The notes below the pieces were generated by a model. The model worked only from the letters and a program-made list of their open reading frames with translations. It made no database searches and was not told the DNA's origin. Source: Bradyrhizobium iriomotense (GTDB taxonomy: Bacteria > Pseudomonadota > Alphaproteobacteria > Rhizobiales > Xanthobacteraceae). From it: 64,000 bases of DNA. The stretch is from NCBI RefSeq assembly GCF_018130765.1, contig NZ_JAFCJZ010000006.1, positions 124,001-188,000 of the forward strand. Direction: 5' to 3'. Numbering within the stretch: the stretch's first letter is position 1; each line of letters begins with the position of its first letter. A program made the translations under genes and the position numbers. Shown piece after piece: positions 31,074-40,802 of the stretch.

Positions 31074-31421
31074 ATGGCCTGCCCCTCAGCCGGTTCACAT
31101 GCCGGAGTATTGTTTTCGAAAATGATCTTGAGCCGGTGCGATGTGAAATACAAGCGATGAACGCGACCAACGTCCGATTCACTCCCGAACGCGCGAAAAG
31201 TGTTGCAGCGATGCAAGAGCGGAGATGGAATCAGCAAGAAATTACCGCGGTGCGAACGCCTCGTTCCAACTTTCGGCTGATGTCGCCTGCATGTTTCCGA
31301 CAATGTCGCATGCTCAGGCCGCGTTGAACGGTTTTAATCGGCGCGCGACATGCGTTAAACTAGGGAACTGGCGGATTTGGGTTTCGATACGCGAAACACC
31401 GCAGAGAGATCAGAGAGAATA
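31074..31421. other. 348-bp intergenic region between divergent genes
   Basis: Holds the divergent promoters of the small helical protein and the HerA-like ATPase. A TTTTCGAAAA palindrome (31113-31122) is present but single and not linked to a known regulator. No coding potential seen. Confidence 0.4.
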
Positions 31422-33044
31422 ATGACGGCACAGGACAGCAAGCTCGGCGACACTGACGACAAGATCTTCGTCGGCAAGGGAGACGAGCAGGCATGGCTGA
31501 CGCTGGCGCTGGCCAATCGCCATGGCCTTGTCACCGGCGCAACCGGAACCGGCAAGACGGTGTCGCTGCAAGTCATGGCGGAAGGATTTGCGCGCGCCGG
31601 CGTCCCGGTCTTCGCCGCCGACATCAAGGGCGACCTCTCCGGCATCTCCGAGATCGGCGTACCGGCGGACTTCATCGTCAAGCGCGCCTCCGAGATGGGG
31701 CTGAAATTCCAGCCCGACCAGTTCTCGACGGTGTTCTGGGACGTGTTCGGCGAGCAGGGCCACCCGGTGCGGGCGACCGTCACCGAGATGGGGCCGCTGC
31801 TGCTCGCGCGCATGCTCGACCTCAACGATGTGCAGGAAGGCGTGCTTAACGTCGCCTTCCGCGTCGCCGACGACAACGGGCTGACCCTCATCGACATGAA
31901 GGATCTGCGCGCGCTGCTCGATGCCATCGTGCCGGAGGCCGGCAAGAAGGGGGCGGATGCCGAGGACAGCCCGCTGGGCGACATCAAGAAGGAGGCGCAG
32001 GGCTTCGGCAACGTCACCAAGGCTACCGTCGGCACCATCCAGCGCCAGCTCCTGGTGCTAGAGAATCAGGGCGGCACCAAGTTCTTCGGCGAGCCGGCGC
32101 TGGCGCTGAAGGACTTCATGAAGACCGATCGCGACGGCCGCGGCATGGTCAACATCCTGGTCGCCGACAAGCTGCTGCAGAGCCCGCGGCTTTACGCGAC
32201 ATTCCTGTTGTGGATGCTGTCCGAGCTGTTCGAGGAGCTGCCCGAGGCCGGCGACCTGCCGAAGCCGAAGCTGGTGTTCTTCTTCGACGAGGCGCATCTG
32301 TTGTTCAACGACGCGCCCAAGGCGCTGATGGACAAGATCGAGCAGGTGGTGCGGCTGATCCGCTCCAAGGGCGTGGGCGTCTACTTCGTGACGCAGAACC
32401 CGGTCGACGTGCCGGACCGCGTGCTCGGCCAGCTGGGCAATCGCGTGCAGCATGCGCTGCGCGCCTTCACCCCGCGCGACCAGAAGGCGGTCGCGGCCGC
32501 AGCCCAGACCTTCCGTCCCAACCCGAAGCTCGACACCGCCAAGGTGATCACGGAGCTCGGCAAGGGCGAGGCGCTGGTGTCCTTCCTCGAGGGCAACGGC
32601 ACGCCGACGATGGTCGAGCGGGTGATGATCCGGCCGCCATCGGCCCGGATCGGGCCGATCACGCCGGAAGAGCGCAAGGCGATCATGGATGCAAGCCCGG
32701 TGAACGGCAAATATGACACCGCCGTCGATGCCGAATCCGCCTACGAGATGCTTCAGAAGCGCATCGCGGGCACCGCGGCCACGGCTGACGGTCCGGCCGG
32801 CGAAAGCGGCGGCGGCATCCTCGGCCAGATCGGCTCGATCGTCGGCACCATTTTCGGCACCAACGTCAAGCGTGGTCGCCTCTCGACCGGCCAGGTCATT
32901 GCGCGCGACGTGACGCGATCGGTCACCAACCAGGTGATCGGCGGGCTGGCCGCCAATGTCGGCAAGTCGATCGGCGGCCAGCTCGGCGGCTCGATCGGCC
33001 GCACCCTGGTGCGCGGTGCGCTCGGCGGGTTGCTGCGGAGATAG
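31422..33044 (+). CDS. HerA-like ATPase (DUF853, helicase HerA-like C-terminal)
   Basis: 540 residues from ATG 31422. Walker [11 protein letters not shown] lies near residue 44, Walker [13 protein letters not shown] near 287, and a sensor region [20 protein letters not shown] follows, all of the HerA/FtsK-like DUF853 family. Typical members are cytoplasmic hexameric ATPases of unsettled role. The last 70 residues are Gly-rich with amphipathic repeats ([20 protein letters not shown]). No NurA nuclease partner is nearby, so DNA-end processing is not supported. Confidence 0.88.
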   Translation: MTAQDSKLGDTDDKIFVGKGDEQAWLTLALANRHGLVTGATGTGKTVSLQVMAEGFARAGVPVFAADIKGDLSGISEIGVPADFIVKRASEMGLKFQPDQFSTVFWDVFGEQGHPVRATVTEMGPLLLARMLDLNDVQEGVLNVAFRVADDNGLTLIDMKDLRALLDAIVPEAGKKGADAEDSPLGDIKKEAQGFGNVTKATVGTIQRQLLVLENQGGTKFFGEPALALKDFMKTDRDGRGMVNILVADKLLQSPRLYATFLLWMLSELFEELPEAGDLPKPKLVFFFDEAHLLFNDAPKALMDKIEQVVRLIRSKGVGVYFVTQNPVDVPDRVLGQLGNRVQHALRAFTPRDQKAVAAAAQTFRPNPKLDTAKVITELGKGEALVSFLEGNGTPTMVERVMIRPPSARIGPITPEERKAIMDASPVNGKYDTAVDAESAYEMLQKRIAGTAATADGPAGESGGGILGQIGSIVGTIFGTNVKRGRLSTGQVIARDVTRSVTNQVIGGLAANVGKSIGGQLGGSIGRTLVRGALGGLLRR

Positions 33045-33177
33045 GCAAGAGGCCCGATTGGAAGCCATCCGCGGTCGAAAGCGGCCGCTTCACAGCGTGC
33101 ACAAATTCAGGTGAGGGGGCTCTCCAAGTCTTCCGCGGTCTGCTACGTCCTGTGCCTTCGCCGGACCGGACCGCATT

Positions 33178-34506
33178 GTGACCTTGACCGACTCATTCCC
33201 CAAGCCTGATGCGCCGAGGCGCCTGTCGCTGCGTGCGCCGCTGGACCTGCTTTTCCTGTTCTGCTGCTTCATCCTGACCGCCGACGTCCTCGGGCCCGAG
33301 ATCTTCGGCCACGGCAAGACCAAGGATTATGCGCTGTGGTATTGGGCCGGGCAGCAGGTGCTGCACGGCGGCTCGCTTTATCCCAGCGAGCTCAATCACC
33401 AGTTCGAATTCATCTATCCGCCGCTTCCTGCGATCCTGCTCGCGATCCCGAGCTGGTTCGGCAAGATCCCGCTCTACCTCGTGCTGTCGATCCTGAATGT
33501 GCTGGCGTGGTGGTACACCGGGACATTGTCCAACGCGATGACCGGCTCGGGCCGCATGGCTGGCCCCTGGCTTGAGGCACTGCCCGCTTTTGTCACCGTG
33601 ACGTTCGTGTTCGACATGTTCGATCTCGGCCAGCCCAATCTCGTCCTGCTGGCGATGATGCTCTACGGTTTCTGGAGCCTGCAGCATCAGCGGGCCTGGC
33701 TTGCAGGCTTCATGTTTGCGCTCGCCACCGCCATCAAGGTGTTTCCGATCGCCGTGCTGCCTTATCTGGTCTGGCGGAGGAAGTGGGCTGCCGTCGCCGC
33801 GACGGTCGCCTTCACCGGCATCCTTCTTTATGTCGTGCCGGCCCCGATCCGCGGTTTCGAGCGCAATGCGGCCGAGCTCAAGACCTGGTATCAGGGCATG
33901 GTTGGGGCGAGCTCTGAAAAAGGCTTTGGCCAGCGCGATGAGCAGAACTGGTCGTGGGTCAACCAGTCGCTCATTGCCGTGACGCATCGCCTGGTCCGCC
34001 CGATCAACTATAATCAGGAGGATCCGAACAAGCCGCCGCGCACGATGAATGTCATCGACGTCGATTACAAAACGGCGAACCTGATCGTGCTGGCGGTCTC
34101 AGTCTTGCTCGGGCTCGGCTTCGTTGCGGTCATGCCGCCGCAACGACTGCGGACGGCGCGTTCGGACGCCGAGGAGCTCGGCATTCTATTCTGCCTGATG
34201 ACGGTGGCATCGCCGCTGGCGCGGCAATACTACTTCATGTGGCTGTTCTTCCCGATGACGGTGCTGATGCATCGCGCCGCCTTCGACGAGCGGGCGAATG
34301 TGCGCCTGGGAACCTGGCTTGCGCTCGGCGCCGCCGGCATTCTCATGCTGCTGGCGCTGCCGTGGTTTCCCAATGTCATCCAGGCCTGGGGCAACAACCT
34401 CCTCGCGACCGCCGTTCTTGCCGGTACGCTCGCATGGCACATCCGGCATCCGCCGGTTGCTGCTGGCTCCGAGCCTGCGACAGCGCTAAAAGCGCAAGCA
34501 CCTTGA
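33178..34506 (+). CDS. glycosyltransferase family 87-like membrane protein (DUF2029)
   Basis: 442 residues with about ten membrane helices. The first periplasmic loop has DYALWYWAGQQVLHGGSLYP, the acidic first-loop motif of GT-C enzymes that use polyprenyl-phosphate sugars (GT87, related to mycobacterial mannosyltransferases). Later segments LATAIKVFPIAVLPYLVWRR and AARQYYF-like sequence (SPLARQYYFMW) fit the family. GTG 33178 is the start used. It would act on the periplasmic face of the inner membrane; the acceptor is unknown. Confidence 0.82.
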   Translation: MTLTDSFPKPDAPRRLSLRAPLDLLFLFCCFILTADVLGPEIFGHGKTKDYALWYWAGQQVLHGGSLYPSELNHQFEFIYPPLPAILLAIPSWFGKIPLYLVLSILNVLAWWYTGTLSNAMTGSGRMAGPWLEALPAFVTVTFVFDMFDLGQPNLVLLAMMLYGFWSLQHQRAWLAGFMFALATAIKVFPIAVLPYLVWRRKWAAVAATVAFTGILLYVVPAPIRGFERNAAELKTWYQGMVGASSEKGFGQRDEQNWSWVNQSLIAVTHRLVRPINYNQEDPNKPPRTMNVIDVDYKTANLIVLAVSVLLGLGFVAVMPPQRLRTARSDAEELGILFCLMTVASPLARQYYFMWLFFPMTVLMHRAAFDERANVRLGTWLALGAAGILMLLALPWFPNVIQAWGNNLLATAVLAGTLAWHIRHPPVAAGSEPATALKAQAP

Positions 34507-34530
34507 GACTCAAAAGTCAGGAATCCGACC

Positions 34531-35925
34531 ATGGCCAATGCGCAGCTTCAATCCGTGCTCGACCACATCGACAAGGATTTTGACAACAGCCTGGAGCGCC
34601 TGTTCTCGCTGTTGCGGATCAAGTCGATCTCCGCGGACCCGGCCTTTGCCGCCGATTGCAAGGCAGCGGCCGAGCATCTGGCCAAGGACATCGCAAGCCT
34701 CGGTGTTGCGACCGAAGTGAGGCCGACCGCCGGTCATCCCGCCATCGTCGGCAAAACCAAGGCAGGCGGACGGCCGCATGTGATCTTCTACGGTCATTAC
34801 GACGTGCAGCCGGTCGATCCGCTCGATCTCTGGCACCGTCCGCCGTTCGAACCCGTCGTCACCGATCACGCCGACGGCCGCAAGATCATCGTCGCGCGCG
34901 GCGCCGAGGACGACAAGGGCCAGGTGATGACCTTCGTCGAGGCCTGCCGCGCCTGGAAGAAGGTGACGGGCTCGCTGCCGATCGACATCACTTTCCTGAT
35001 CGAAGGCGAGGAGGAGGTCGGCTCGAAGAATTTCGTGCCGTTCATCGAGGCCAACAAGGACGAGTTTAGGGCGGACTACGTGCTGGTCTGCGATACCGGC
35101 ATGTGGGACCGCAACACGCCGGCGATCACGACCTCGCTGCGCGGCCTGCTCTATGAGGAGCTGAAGATCACCGCCGCCAATCGCGATCTGCATTCCGGCG
35201 TGTTCGGCGGCAGCGCGATGAACCCGATCCGGGTGCTCACCAAGATTCTCGGCGGCCTGTTCGACGACGACAACCGCATCACCATTCCCGGCTTCTATGA
35301 CGGGGTGAAGGACCTGCCGCCCGATATCCTGGAGCAGTGGAAGAAGCTCAATTTGACGCCGGAGATGTTCTTGAAGCCGATCGGCCTGTCGATCCCGGCG
35401 GGCGAGAAGGGCCGGCTGCTGATCGAGCAGGCCTCCTCGCGTCCGACCTGCGACGTCAACGGCATCCGGGGCGGCTATATCGGCGAGGGCTCCAAGACGG
35501 TGATCCCCTCGCATGCTTCCGCCAAGGTCTCGTTCCGCCTGGTCGAAGGACAGGACCCCGCGAAGATCCGCAAGGCCTTCCGCGACTATGTGACGGCGCG
35601 GCTTCCCGGCGACTGCAAGGTCGAGTTCGGCGACCACTCCGCTGCGCCCGCGGTCGCGCTCGACTGGAACATGAAGCCGCTCGCCGCGGCCAGCAAGGCG
35701 CTGGCGGAGGAATGGGGCAAGGAGACCGTGCTGATGGGCTCCGGCGCCTCGATCCCGATCGTCGCCGACTTCAAGCGCACGCTGGGCCTGGACTCGCTGC
35801 TGGTCGGCTTTGGCCTGGACGACGACAACATCCACTCGCCGAACGAGAAGTACGACCTCCGCAGCTTCCAGAAGGGCATCCGCTCCTGGGCCCGCATCCT
35901 CGCCGCGCTGGCGGAGGTGAAGTAA
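34531..35925 (+). CDS. M20 family metallopeptidase (dipeptidase-like)
   Basis: 464-residue cytoplasmic zinc peptidase. The metal ligands are visible: His in YGHYDVQPVDP (about 88), Asp in ARGAEDDKGQ (about 126) and Glu-Glu in IEGEEEVGSKN (about 158). The dimerisation insert and the closing ESIPI-like SGASIPIV with a late His (IHSPNEKYDL) follow. Length and motifs fit the M20 dipeptidase group rather than the acyl-aminoacid hydrolases. A stop is followed by repeats and a terminator. Confidence 0.93.
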   Translation: MANAQLQSVLDHIDKDFDNSLERLFSLLRIKSISADPAFAADCKAAAEHLAKDIASLGVATEVRPTAGHPAIVGKTKAGGRPHVIFYGHYDVQPVDPLDLWHRPPFEPVVTDHADGRKIIVARGAEDDKGQVMTFVEACRAWKKVTGSLPIDITFLIEGEEEVGSKNFVPFIEANKDEFRADYVLVCDTGMWDRNTPAITTSLRGLLYEELKITAANRDLHSGVFGGSAMNPIRVLTKILGGLFDDDNRITIPGFYDGVKDLPPDILEQWKKLNLTPEMFLKPIGLSIPAGEKGRLLIEQASSRPTCDVNGIRGGYIGEGSKTVIPSHASAKVSFRLVEGQDPAKIRKAFRDYVTARLPGDCKVEFGDHSAAPAVALDWNMKPLAAASKALAEEWGKETVLMGSGASIPIVADFKRTLGLDSLLVGFGLDDDNIHSPNEKYDLRSFQKGIRSWARILAALAEVK

Positions 35926-35956
35926 GGCGAGCTGCCGTAAGCACCAGTGCAGTGCC

Positions 35957-36050
35957 GTAGGGTGGGCAAAGGCGCAAAGCGCCGTGCCCACCATCACTCA
36001 GTGATTACGACGGAAGAAGACGTGGGCACGCTTCGCTTTGCCCACCCTAC
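35957..36050. repeat. REP-like palindromic element, family A copy 2
   Basis: GTAGGGTGGGCAAAG at the left end, CTTTGCCCACCCTAC at the right end, with inner CCGTGCCCACC and CGTGGGCACG. Same ends as the copies at 17591 and 40703. It is followed 12 bp later by a family B element. Confidence 0.85.
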
Positions 36051-36062
36051 GAGACCTATCCC

Positions 36063-36149
36063 CGTCATTGCGAGCGCAGCGAAGCAATCCAGAAATCCCT
36101 CCGCGGAAACACTCTGGATTGCTTCGTCGCTTCGCTCCTCGCGATGACG
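36063..36149. repeat. palindromic element, family B copy 1
   Basis: CGTCATTGCGAG at the left and CTCGCGATGACG at the right form the outer inverted repeat (one mismatch). GAAGCAATCCAG and CTGGATTGCTTC form an exact inner pair. A second copy is at 45509-45625. Confidence 0.8.
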
Positions 36150-36176
36150 AATGTGGCGACACCGCCGCACAAATAA

Positions 36177-36203
36177 AAACGCCGCCCGGAATTGGGCGGC
36201 GTT
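36177..36203. terminator. bidirectional intrinsic terminator
   Basis: AAACGCCGCCC (36177-36187) pairs perfectly with GGGCGGCGTTT (36193-36203) around GGAATT. It lies between convergent genes (M20 peptidase and class II aldolase) and has A/T bases on both sides, so it can end transcripts from either strand. Confidence 0.85.
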
Positions 36204-36261
36204 TCATTCCAAAAGGCGTAGAGGTTCGTTGAGCGCTACCCTACACCAAATCCGGAAAATC

Positions 36262-37041
36262 TCAAGACCGGTAGCCCGGATTGACGCGGTCGAGCTTGCG
36301 CAGCAGCGGCGGCCACACGAGGTTGTTCGCGCGCAGCTCGGCGCGGTCGCGGTTGGCGAGCAGCTCGGTGTTCTTCTCGATCGCGATCTCCTCGACCGGG
36401 TAGACCGGCGTGCCCAGCGCGCGCGTGCGCACCTGCATCGAGCAGGCGCGCTCGAGGTGGTACATGCGCTCGAAGGCCGAGGCGACCGAGCGGCCGACGG
36501 TCAGCGTGCCGTGGTTGCGCAGGACCATGTGGTTGTGGTCGCCGAGATCCTTCTGCAGCCGCGGCCGCTCGTCGTGGTCGAGCGCGATGCCTTCATAGTC
36601 GTGATAGGCGAGATCGTGGGTGACGAGCTGGGCGGTCTGGTTCAGCGGCAGGAGGCCTTCGGCGCTGCTCGACACCGCGGTTCCATCGAGCGTGTGGAGA
36701 TGCAGCACGCAGATCGCGTCCTCGCGGACCTCGTGGATCGCCGAATGGATGGTGAAGCCGGCGGGGTTGATGCTGTACTCGCTCTCGGAGAGCTGGTTGC
36801 CGTGCAGGTCGACCTTGACGAGGCTCGAGGCCGTGATCTCCTCGAACATCAGCCCGTAGGGGTTGATGAGGAAGTGATGGTCGGGGCCGGGCACGCGCGC
36901 GGAGATGTGGGTGTCGACCAGATCATCCCAGCCATACAGCGCGATGAGGCGATAGCAGGCGGCAAGGTTGACCCGTTGCTGCCACTCGGCCTCCGTCATG
37001 TTGGAGGGCACTTCCCTCAGGCGGGTCTCTGCTGGTGACAT
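36262..37041 (-). CDS. class II aldolase/adducin domain protein
   Basis: 259-residue cytoplasmic protein of the fuculose-aldolase fold. The zinc-ligand regions are visible: CVLHLHTLDGTA (about 152) with two His, and VLRNHGTLTVGRS (about 197) with a further His. The N-terminus has the conserved ACYRLIALYGWDDLVDTHISARVPG. Many such single-domain proteins in proteobacteria are decarboxylases or aldolases of unknown substrate, so no reaction is assigned. Monocistronic by spacing. Confidence 0.85.
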   Translation of the reverse strand: MSPAETRLREVPSNMTEAEWQQRVNLAACYRLIALYGWDDLVDTHISARVPGPDHHFLINPYGLMFEEITASSLVKVDLHGNQLSESEYSINPAGFTIHSAIHEVREDAICVLHLHTLDGTAVSSSAEGLLPLNQTAQLVTHDLAYHDYEGIALDHDERPRLQKDLGDHNHMVLRNHGTLTVGRSVASAFERMYHLERACSMQVRTRALGTPVYPVEEIAIEKNTELLANRDRAELRANNLVWPPLLRKLDRVNPGYRS

Positions 37042-37130
37042 GGCAATTCTCTCCGAACCTCGACGTTGCGGGAAGCGAGCCTAGTCTTGGGTGAGGCTGG
37101 CAGCAAGGCGGTCAAATCGCAGCAGCCAAG

Positions 37131-37240
37131 CGTCGCCCGCATGAGCGTAGCGATATGCGGGATTCATCGAGATCCCGGATGTCGCGGAGCCTGTCATCGG
37201 GCGGCGCTTCGCGCCGACCCGTTGGCTCATCCGAGCTACG
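37131..37240. repeat. intergenic repeat, family D
   Basis: CCCGCAT (37136-37142) pairs with ATGCGGG (37155-37161) around GAGCGTAGCGAT. Then comes a Cys-codon-free stretch with CATCGGGCGGCGCTTCGCGCCGACCCG and GGCTCATCCGAGCTACG. It resembles the dispersed intergenic repeats of Bradyrhizobium genomes; single copy here. Confidence 0.5.
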
Positions 37241-37277
37241 CGACTGTCCCGAATTTTGGAACTGCAGGAGAAGAATC

Positions 37278-38927
37278 TTACGGCGCCGGGATCGACAGCA
37301 GGCTGGAAATGCTGCGGCCGCGGATGTCGTAGACGCGGGCGAACACCACGTCGTCGCGCTTGATCTCGACCAGGACGGGCGCGGTGAGGCCCTTGCAGTA
37401 GAACTCGCCGAGCGTCATGGCGAAATCAGCCGCGTTGGAATCCCAGCCGATGGTGAAGTCGGGGCCGAGCGCGACCTGCGCCGGGCGCTGCGGACCGCAC
37501 ACCGCGACCTTCCATTTGCGATTGACTGGCGGCACTTCCTGGCGCTCGACCAGCTGCTCGCGCAGCTCGTCGGAGGCCTGCTTCAGCGCGAGGCCCCAAT
37601 AGTCCAGCATGAAGCGGTCGTCGGCGGCGCGCACGGTGCCGGCGATGTGGTTGAAGTGCGTGTACTGGTAGGGGTGCAGCCGGATCATCTCGGCGAGCGA
37701 GAGCGCAAGGCCGAAGCAGAAGGTGGCGAGCACCACCGGCTGCCAGGTGCGGTGGTTGGCGCGCAGGCGCTCCATGGTCCAGGCGAAGGCGACGCCGCCC
37801 AGCACCGCCATCGGCGGGATCACGAAGACGAAATGGCGGATGCCGTTGTAGAGCGCCGGACGCTTCACCATCGCGATCGCGAGCGGCAGGGTCGCAGCCA
37901 GCGTCAACATCAGCAGGATGGTCTTGCGGCGGGCCGGAACGTCGCCGCGCGGCAGCAGCGCGAAGGTGCTGACCACGGCGCCGCCCATCAGTACCAGCAT
38001 CACCTCGGGCAGCTGCAGCGCGAACAGTGTCGGCAGATAGGACCAGGGCATGTCGGGCACGGACACGATCGCGCCGTCGAACATCTCCTTCCACGGCTTC
38101 TCGAAGAAGTGCGAGAAGTAGGTCAGCGCCTCGAAGGGATTGCCGGGCTCCATAATCGACCATGGCCAGATCAGCCCCATCACGAGATAGCCGACCACGA
38201 GGCCGGGCAGCAGCACATAGACGACATGGGCGAAGCGGCGGACCGACTCGCGCAGGCCTTCGGTGCGCAGTTCCTCCAGGAACAGCGGCACGAAGCCGAG
38301 GATGGCGTAGACCAGTGCGAGCCCGCCGAGAACGCGGCAGCCGAGCGAAAGACCGGCACCCAAGCCGACGATGAGGATCGTGCGCGGCGACGGCTGCGGA
38401 TATTCCTCGGCGAGCCGGACCAGGCCCAGCATCAGGATGATCATGGCTACCGCGAAGGGCGCATCCTTCGGGTTCATGAACATGTGGCCGTAGAAGATCG
38501 GGCACAGCGCGAGCAGCAGGAGCGCGGCAAGGCCCGCAAGGGGGCCGCCGACGCGGCGGCCGAGCCGCCAGGTCACGGCAAGTCCGATCACCCCGACGAT
38601 CGCACCGACCAGACGGCGCGTCTCGAACAGTTCGAGCGGGAGCACCTTGTGCAAGAGGGCCGCGACCATGTCGAAGCCGCCGCCATACATGTAGAGATTG
38701 GCGAAGGAGAGCGCCGCGGTGTCCTTGAAGCCGGAACCAAACATGCGCAGCAGCAGGTCGGCATATTCAGCGTGGGTGTAATCGTCCCAGCCGAGCCCGT
38801 AGTCGCGGAAGGTCAAGCCTGCAATCACGGCGACCGCGGCCAGCACCAGCATGGCGAGATCGTCGCAAGTCCGTTCGACCGAGCGCCGTAGAGGCGTGTC
38901 GATCGCCGAAGTCGTGATGGATGTCAT
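37278..38927 (-). CDS. glycosyltransferase family 39 membrane protein (ArnT/PMT-like)
   Basis: 549 residues with about 11-12 membrane helices, starting about residue 24. The first large loop carries RDYGLGWDDYTHAEYADLLL, whose Asp pair is the GT-C catalytic-type motif. FYGHMFMNPKDAPFAVAM and NGIRHFVFVIPPMAVL later match GT39-type polyprenyl-phosphate sugar transferases. The C-terminal 120 residues form a periplasmic domain. Acceptor unknown; a role in surface glycan or lipid modification is the family-based guess. Confidence 0.85.
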   Translation of the reverse strand: MTSITTSAIDTPLRRSVERTCDDLAMLVLAAVAVIAGLTFRDYGLGWDDYTHAEYADLLLRMFGSGFKDTAALSFANLYMYGGGFDMVAALLHKVLPLELFETRRLVGAIVGVIGLAVTWRLGRRVGGPLAGLAALLLLALCPIFYGHMFMNPKDAPFAVAMIILMLGLVRLAEEYPQPSPRTILIVGLGAGLSLGCRVLGGLALVYAILGFVPLFLEELRTEGLRESVRRFAHVVYVLLPGLVVGYLVMGLIWPWSIMEPGNPFEALTYFSHFFEKPWKEMFDGAIVSVPDMPWSYLPTLFALQLPEVMLVLMGGAVVSTFALLPRGDVPARRKTILLMLTLAATLPLAIAMVKRPALYNGIRHFVFVIPPMAVLGGVAFAWTMERLRANHRTWQPVVLATFCFGLALSLAEMIRLHPYQYTHFNHIAGTVRAADDRFMLDYWGLALKQASDELREQLVERQEVPPVNRKWKVAVCGPQRPAQVALGPDFTIGWDSNAADFAMTLGEFYCKGLTAPVLVEIKRDDVVFARVYDIRGRSISSLLSIPAP

Positions 38928-39239
38928 GGCTATTGGTGACCCGGAATCCCCTCTTGGCCCTGCTGGTGCGCGTGGGCCACTTCCCCGGTCTCCCTATAGC
39001 GCAGTTCCATTACCAAGTAATTGGGCATTATGGCTAAATTCCTGATGCGACGCAGCAAATCCTTGCAACCGGGAGCAGACTAGCAATAGCGATCCGTAGC
39101 TGAAGGGAATGTGAATAAGTCCCTGATTTCCTTCTCTTTAGGAACGCTGACCACAATTCGCCGTTGGCGTGGAACGCCGTATGACGGTATCGTGGCGTGA
39201 CGGGTGTCGCGTGTGGATGCGCGGCCGGGGGTGAGTTCA
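38928..39239. other. 312-bp intergenic region
   Basis: Spacer between two divergently oriented genes. I see no coding frame of good composition, no perfect palindrome and no terminator. A loose dyad around CCATTACC...GGGCATTATGG (39007-39033) is present. Confidence 0.4.
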
Positions 39240-40097
39240 ATGACCTTGGCAATGTTGATCGTGGGGATTGTCGCCGTGGTGGCGGGCCTCCTTGCGATCC
39301 TGTTTGGCTTCACCGTCAGGGAATTCAGTCTCGGCAGTACACTCATAATCTCCGGCACGATCGGCGTCTGCTCCGGGATGTTACTGGCCGGACTCCATCT
39401 GGTGCTGCTGGAGCTGAAGGGCATCGCCCGTCGGCTCGCGGGCGCACCATCCGAGGTGCGGGTCAGGCCGGTGCTGCCGGGCCTCGCGGTGCCGGGCGCG
39501 CCTTCGCCCGAGCCGGCGCCTGCTCCCGCCCTGCGGGCCGAACCGACGCCTCCGCCACCGCCGGCAACGGCGCCGCCATGGCTGGGCGAAGCACCAGCGC
39601 GGGAGCGTCCACGCGTCGAGCCGCCGCCGGAGCCGGTCGCCCCGACGCCTCCTGCGGCGCCGGAACCGCCGCGCCGTCGCAACCTGATGTTCGCCTCGAC
39701 CTCGCGCAAGGAGCGCGAGCGCGCGGAGGCCAAGGCCGCCGAGGGCGCACCGTCGCCTGCGGAGCCCGCAGCGCCTGCGGCGCCGGACACCCCGCCTGCG
39801 AGCTTCGATGATGCCTGGCCGAAGCCGGATCGCATGCGCCCGCCGGAACCGCCGGCCGCCGCACGCCGTCCGCCCCCGCGCTCGCCCTCGACCTTCACCG
39901 AGGCTGCCCCGCCGCCTGCACCCGAGCCGGAGTCGGCGGCCGAGCAGCCGCCGGTGACGGTGCTCAAATCCGGTATCGTCGACGGCATGGCCTATTCGCT
40001 CTATTCCGACGGCTCGATCGAAGCGCAGATGCCGGAGGGCATGATGCGCTTTGCTTCGATCGACGAGTTGCGCGCGCATCTCGACCAGCGGTCCTGA
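39240..40097 (+). CDS. membrane-anchored Pro/Ala-rich protein, function unknown
   Basis: 285 residues from ATG 39240, preceded by GGGGGTGAG, a strong ribosome site; an upstream GTG in frame is less likely. Two membrane helices (about 3-24 and 38-58) are followed by a long Pro/Ala/Glu linker (60-235). A short globular end (about 236-285) reads VLKSGIVDGMAYSLYSDGSIEAQM and FASIDELRAHL. The layout suggests a tether with a small conserved cytoplasmic domain. No domain name is known to me. Confidence 0.7.
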   Translation: MTLAMLIVGIVAVVAGLLAILFGFTVREFSLGSTLIISGTIGVCSGMLLAGLHLVLLELKGIARRLAGAPSEVRVRPVLPGLAVPGAPSPEPAPAPALRAEPTPPPPPATAPPWLGEAPARERPRVEPPPEPVAPTPPAAPEPPRRRNLMFASTSRKERERAEAKAAEGAPSPAEPAAPAAPDTPPASFDDAWPKPDRMRPPEPPAAARRPPPRSPSTFTEAAPPPAPEPESAAEQPPVTVLKSGIVDGMAYSLYSDGSIEAQMPEGMMRFASIDELRAHLDQRS

Positions 40098-40266
40098 GAC
40101 CTGGTCCCGAGACCTGGGCTACGCAAGTAAAGCGCGACCGTTCTTGTCACGTCGTCAGTCGTCAGCCCATATTCGCCAGTCGTCGTATTTTCGCCGAACG
40201 TATTGTTGACACGGAATACTTTGGCGTCGTCAATCCCGCGCGGCGCAACAGGGAAGGGGCAAGCCC

Positions 40267-40680
40267 ATGTCGGATGCCGGGGCTAAGAATTTCATCGAGC
40301 TGACGGCGAGCATCGTGTCGGCCTATCTCGGCAACAACCCGACGCCGGCCGCCGAGATTCCGAACCTGATCAGCCAGGTCCATGGCGCCCTGGTGCGGGT
40401 TTCGACGGGGCGCAGCGAGGCGGCGCCGCTCGAGCCGGCAAAGCCGGCGGTCTCGCTGAAGAAGTCGATCGCGCCCGACTATCTCGTCTGTCTGGAAGAC
40501 GGCAAGCGCTTCAAGTCGCTGAAGCGCCATCTGCGCACCCAGTACAACATGACGCCGGAGCAGTATCGCGAGAAATGGGGTCTGCCGGCCGACTATCCCA
40601 TGGTCGCGCCGAACTATGCGGTGGCGCGCTCGCAACTGGCCAAGCAGATGGGATTAGGGCAGCAGCGGAAGCGGAAGTAG
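40267..40680 (+). CDS. mucR: Ros/MucR family transcriptional regulator lacking zinc ligands
   Basis: 137-residue regulator of the family that controls exopolysaccharide, motility and host-interaction genes in rhizobia. The N-terminal oligomerisation helix ([18 protein letters not shown]) and the zinc-finger-like domain ([19 protein letters not shown], about 78-96) are intact in length. Of the four Ros zinc ligands only the first Cys and one His remain: the second Cys is Asp, and the final THH/THY is TQY. Such zinc-free Ros folds are known in Mesorhizobium homologues. TTGACA at 40206-40211 is a possible -35 element. Confidence 0.9.
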   Translation: MSDAGAKNFIELTASIVSAYLGNNPTPAAEIPNLISQVHGALVRVSTGRSEAAPLEPAKPAVSLKKSIAPDYLVCLEDGKRFKSLKRHLRTQYNMTPEQYREKWGLPADYPMVAPNYAVARSQLAKQMGLGQQRKRK

Positions 40681-40702
40681 TCCGTCCGCTCGGTCAGCTC
40701 TC

Positions 40703-40792
40703 GTAGGGTGGGCAAAGGCGCGAAGCGCCGTGCCCACCATCTTTCTCCAATCGCGTTGGAAACGTGGGCACGTTCCGATTTGCCCACCCTAC
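40703..40792. repeat. REP-like palindromic element, family A copy 3
   Basis: Ends GTAGGGTGGGCAAAG and TTTGCCCACCCTAC, inner CCGTGCCCACC and ACGTGGGCACG. It lies between the convergent mucR and sufE genes, 22 bp after mucR and 10 bp before the sufE stop. Confidence 0.85.
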
Positions 40793-40802
40793 GGCAGCGG
40801 CG

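Noticed and set aside
31113..31122. TTTTCGAAAA, the core of the GntR palindrome
   Set aside because: Single copy with no second site at 18-19 bp, in front of unrelated genes 20 kb away; a chance match is likely.
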